Shown here: positions 62,800 to 64,000 of the stretch, piece by piece | Numbering within the stretch: the first letter of the stretch is position 1 | Layout of the letters: the number at the start of each line of letters is the position of its first letter | Source of the DNA: Hortaea werneckii | Lineage: Eukaryota; Ascomycota; Dothideomycetes; Mycosphaerellales; Teratosphaeriaceae | Direction: 5' to 3' | Assembly: GCA_037044905.1 (NCBI GenBank) | Contig: JBAOKB010000028.1 | Coordinates: 45,388-109,387 of the forward strand | DNA length: 64,000 bases | The notes under the pieces: model-generated | Database searches by the model: none | Told to the model about the DNA's origin: nothing | The model's input: only the letters and a program-made list of their open reading frames with translations | Made by a program: the position numbers and the translations under genes

Positions 62800-64000
62800 A
62801 TGAAGCCTCCGGAGCCGGCAGGCAAGAGAGCAGAAGAAGGGCACGAGCAAGATTCCACGGACCGGAAGTCTGCAGATGCCCAGAAGAGTCCGGGAAGCAG
62901 CGAAGGAGGCACCCCGGGACAGCGACCTTCGCTAAGAAGGGCGGCGCCAACCAGGTTAGCGGAGGTGACACAGGCTTCGCCGGACGAGAAAGACTTTCAA
63001 TCACCTGTAAAGAGCCAACCGCACGAGAAAAGCGAAGCGAAGAGGTCGGAAGATGTGGCGGCGGGAGGTGGCCACTCCGGCCGTCCTGAGATCTCGCGAC
63101 TGGTATCCGGCAACGAGGAGGAGAAACTGTCCAAGTTAAAGGAGGCGGTTAACGCTAAAATGGCACTCAAGGCTCGCAAAAGAGGCAGTTACGGTCCCAA
63201 CGGCAGCAAAAGCTCTCCAAGCTCTGAAGACAATGTGCCGGCTGGCAATCCCGTCGTGTCACCATCTCTTACAGCAGCGTTTGCCAGTCCAACAGAGACC
63301 ACTGGTCGGCCCATGTCGACGGTCAGCACGCAATCGACCGAGTCTACAGAATCTACGAAGACGGTTCGCGCCAGCGTGCCTCCTACTCCGGCGGAAGGCA
63401 AGCCGCTCAGGACGCCGTCTTATCCTTTCCCATACGTACCAGGAACACCACGCACGTGGTCGTCGAGCTTTCATCAGCCTTTCACCAGTCTTTCCCCTAC
63501 GATTAGCGCGCGAGATACCGGCGAAGACGATGCAACTCCTGGCAAGCTGAGTCGACAAGCTAGCAGCATGGTCTCAGGAGGCAGCACGCCAGCCGCAACC
63601 ATTACGGACTTCATGCCGCCAGGAGGAGACTTTCGAGCACCTGAAGACCCGCGATTTCCGACACCAAATCTTTACGAATTGGTCCTTTCACTGAACTCAG
63701 AGCCCGGTCTGGAACAGTGGTGGGCTACCGTAACCAACATCATGCATGACCACTTCAAGGCGGAGCGCGTTACTCTAGTAATGCCGTTGGATCCGACAGA
63801 TATCGAAAATGTGCCCTGGGGCCAGAGAGCGACTTTCAGCATGAATGGTCGAGAGGAGTTTGTACCACATAGGACCGTTTTAGAACAGACATCACATCTA
63901 TCGAGACCCGACCTCGCCCTCCGCGAGCATTCGACTCAGGCGTCTCCTGACTTCCAGATGCAAAAGCTGCATCCAGAACGTCTGCGGCCGCGACTGGAAG
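62800..64000 (+). CDS. N-terminal part of a large protein with a GAF-like region (3' partial)
   Basis: An open frame from ATG 62800 to the window edge (400 codons, no stop). Residues 1-270 are disordered and rich in Ser, Pro, Thr, Lys and Glu (SSFHQPFTSLSP, GGSTPAATITDFMPPGG). From about residue 285 an ordered segment begins: RFPTPNLYELVLSLNSEPGLEQWWATVTNIMHDHF, then AERVTLVMPLDPTDIENVPWGQRATF. This resembles the start of a GAF-type sensory domain as found in large fungal signalling proteins, but I am not certain of the family. An upstream exon cannot be excluded. Confidence 0.55.
   Translation, partial: MKPPEPAGKRAEEGHEQDSTDRKSADAQKSPGSSEGGTPGQRPSLRRAAPTRLAEVTQASPDEKDFQSPVKSQPHEKSEAKRSEDVAAGGGHSGRPEISRLVSGNEEEKLSKLKEAVNAKMALKARKRGSYGPNGSKSSPSSEDNVPAGNPVVSPSLTAAFASPTETTGRPMSTVSTQSTESTESTKTVRASVPPTPAEGKPLRTPSYPFPYVPGTPRTWSSSFHQPFTSLSPTISARDTGEDDATPGKLSRQASSMVSGGSTPAATITDFMPPGGDFRAPEDPRFPTPNLYELVLSLNSEPGLEQWWATVTNIMHDHFKAERVTLVMPLDPTDIENVPWGQRATFSMNGREEFVPHRTVLEQTSHLSRPDLALREHSTQASPDFQMQKLHPERLRPRLE

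Overview
This looks like about 64 kb of nuclear DNA from a filamentous ascomycete (Pezizomycotina). The evidence is short GT-AG introns of 50-100 nt with CTGAC or CTAAC branch sites, a hydrophobic-surface-binding (HsbA-like) protein, AcuM/Rds2-like and FlbE-like regulators, a dispersed 5S rRNA gene and a RIP-degraded Fot1/pogo-type transposon. I cannot name the species. Exon-intron structures were derived by hand by matching splice sites, phases and family motifs; none has transcript support here.

Layout. 0-2.3 kb: the 3' end of an NRPS-like/PKS-type enzyme with a thioester-reductase domain, then a small two-exon orphan gene. 2.3-8.2 kb: FSH1-type serine hydrolase, secreted type-B carboxylesterase, mitochondrial ABC1/ADCK-type atypical kinase. 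8.2-15.1 kb: an AcuM/Rds2-like gluconeogenesis regulator and a PNPOx-like flavoprotein, flanked by homopolymer, (GA)n and purine-rich tracts. 15.1-22.8 kb: ceruloplasmin-like multicopper protein, HsbA-like secreted protein, deoxyribose-phosphate aldolase. 23.4-27.5 kb: a GIY-YIG-like protein with a C-terminal Zn2Cys6 cluster, two degenerate tandem repeats, and a tRNA-Glu(UUC) gene that appears to be split by two introns. 27.9-35.3 kb: CIR_N/LENG1-like protein, FlbE-like regulator with an internal UGA, IST1, and a secreted protein built of repeated exons. 36.1-44.6 kb: Hst2-type sirtuin, dienelactone-hydrolase-like protein, arginine methyltransferase RMT2, 5S rRNA, cytosolic glutamyl-tRNA synthetase. 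44.7-46.6 kb: the RIPped transposon. 47-64 kb: sterol O-acyltransferase, ribosomal proteins uL16 and eL30, DUF4743/Nudix hydrolase, GH20 hexosaminidase, GPI-anchored GH16 transglycosylase, gamma-glutamyl phosphate reductase, Hym1/Mo25, and the 5' part of a large possible signalling protein.

Most genes are ordinary housekeeping or secretory genes with no operon-like logic. The strongest unusual signals are: (1) the tRNA-Glu gene at 26587-26729, in which removing an 11-nt anticodon-loop intron and a 60-nt GTAAGT...TACTAAC...AAG intron inside the T-stem restores a perfect 72-nt cloverleaf; (2) an in-frame UGA CAA UCA (stop-CAR-YYA readthrough motif) inside the FlbE-like gene, followed by 342 open codons; (3) the repeat-exon secreted protein; (4) the GIY-YIG/Zn2Cys6 fusion; (5) tandem splice donors in the GH16 gene that would switch between two hydrophobic C-termini.
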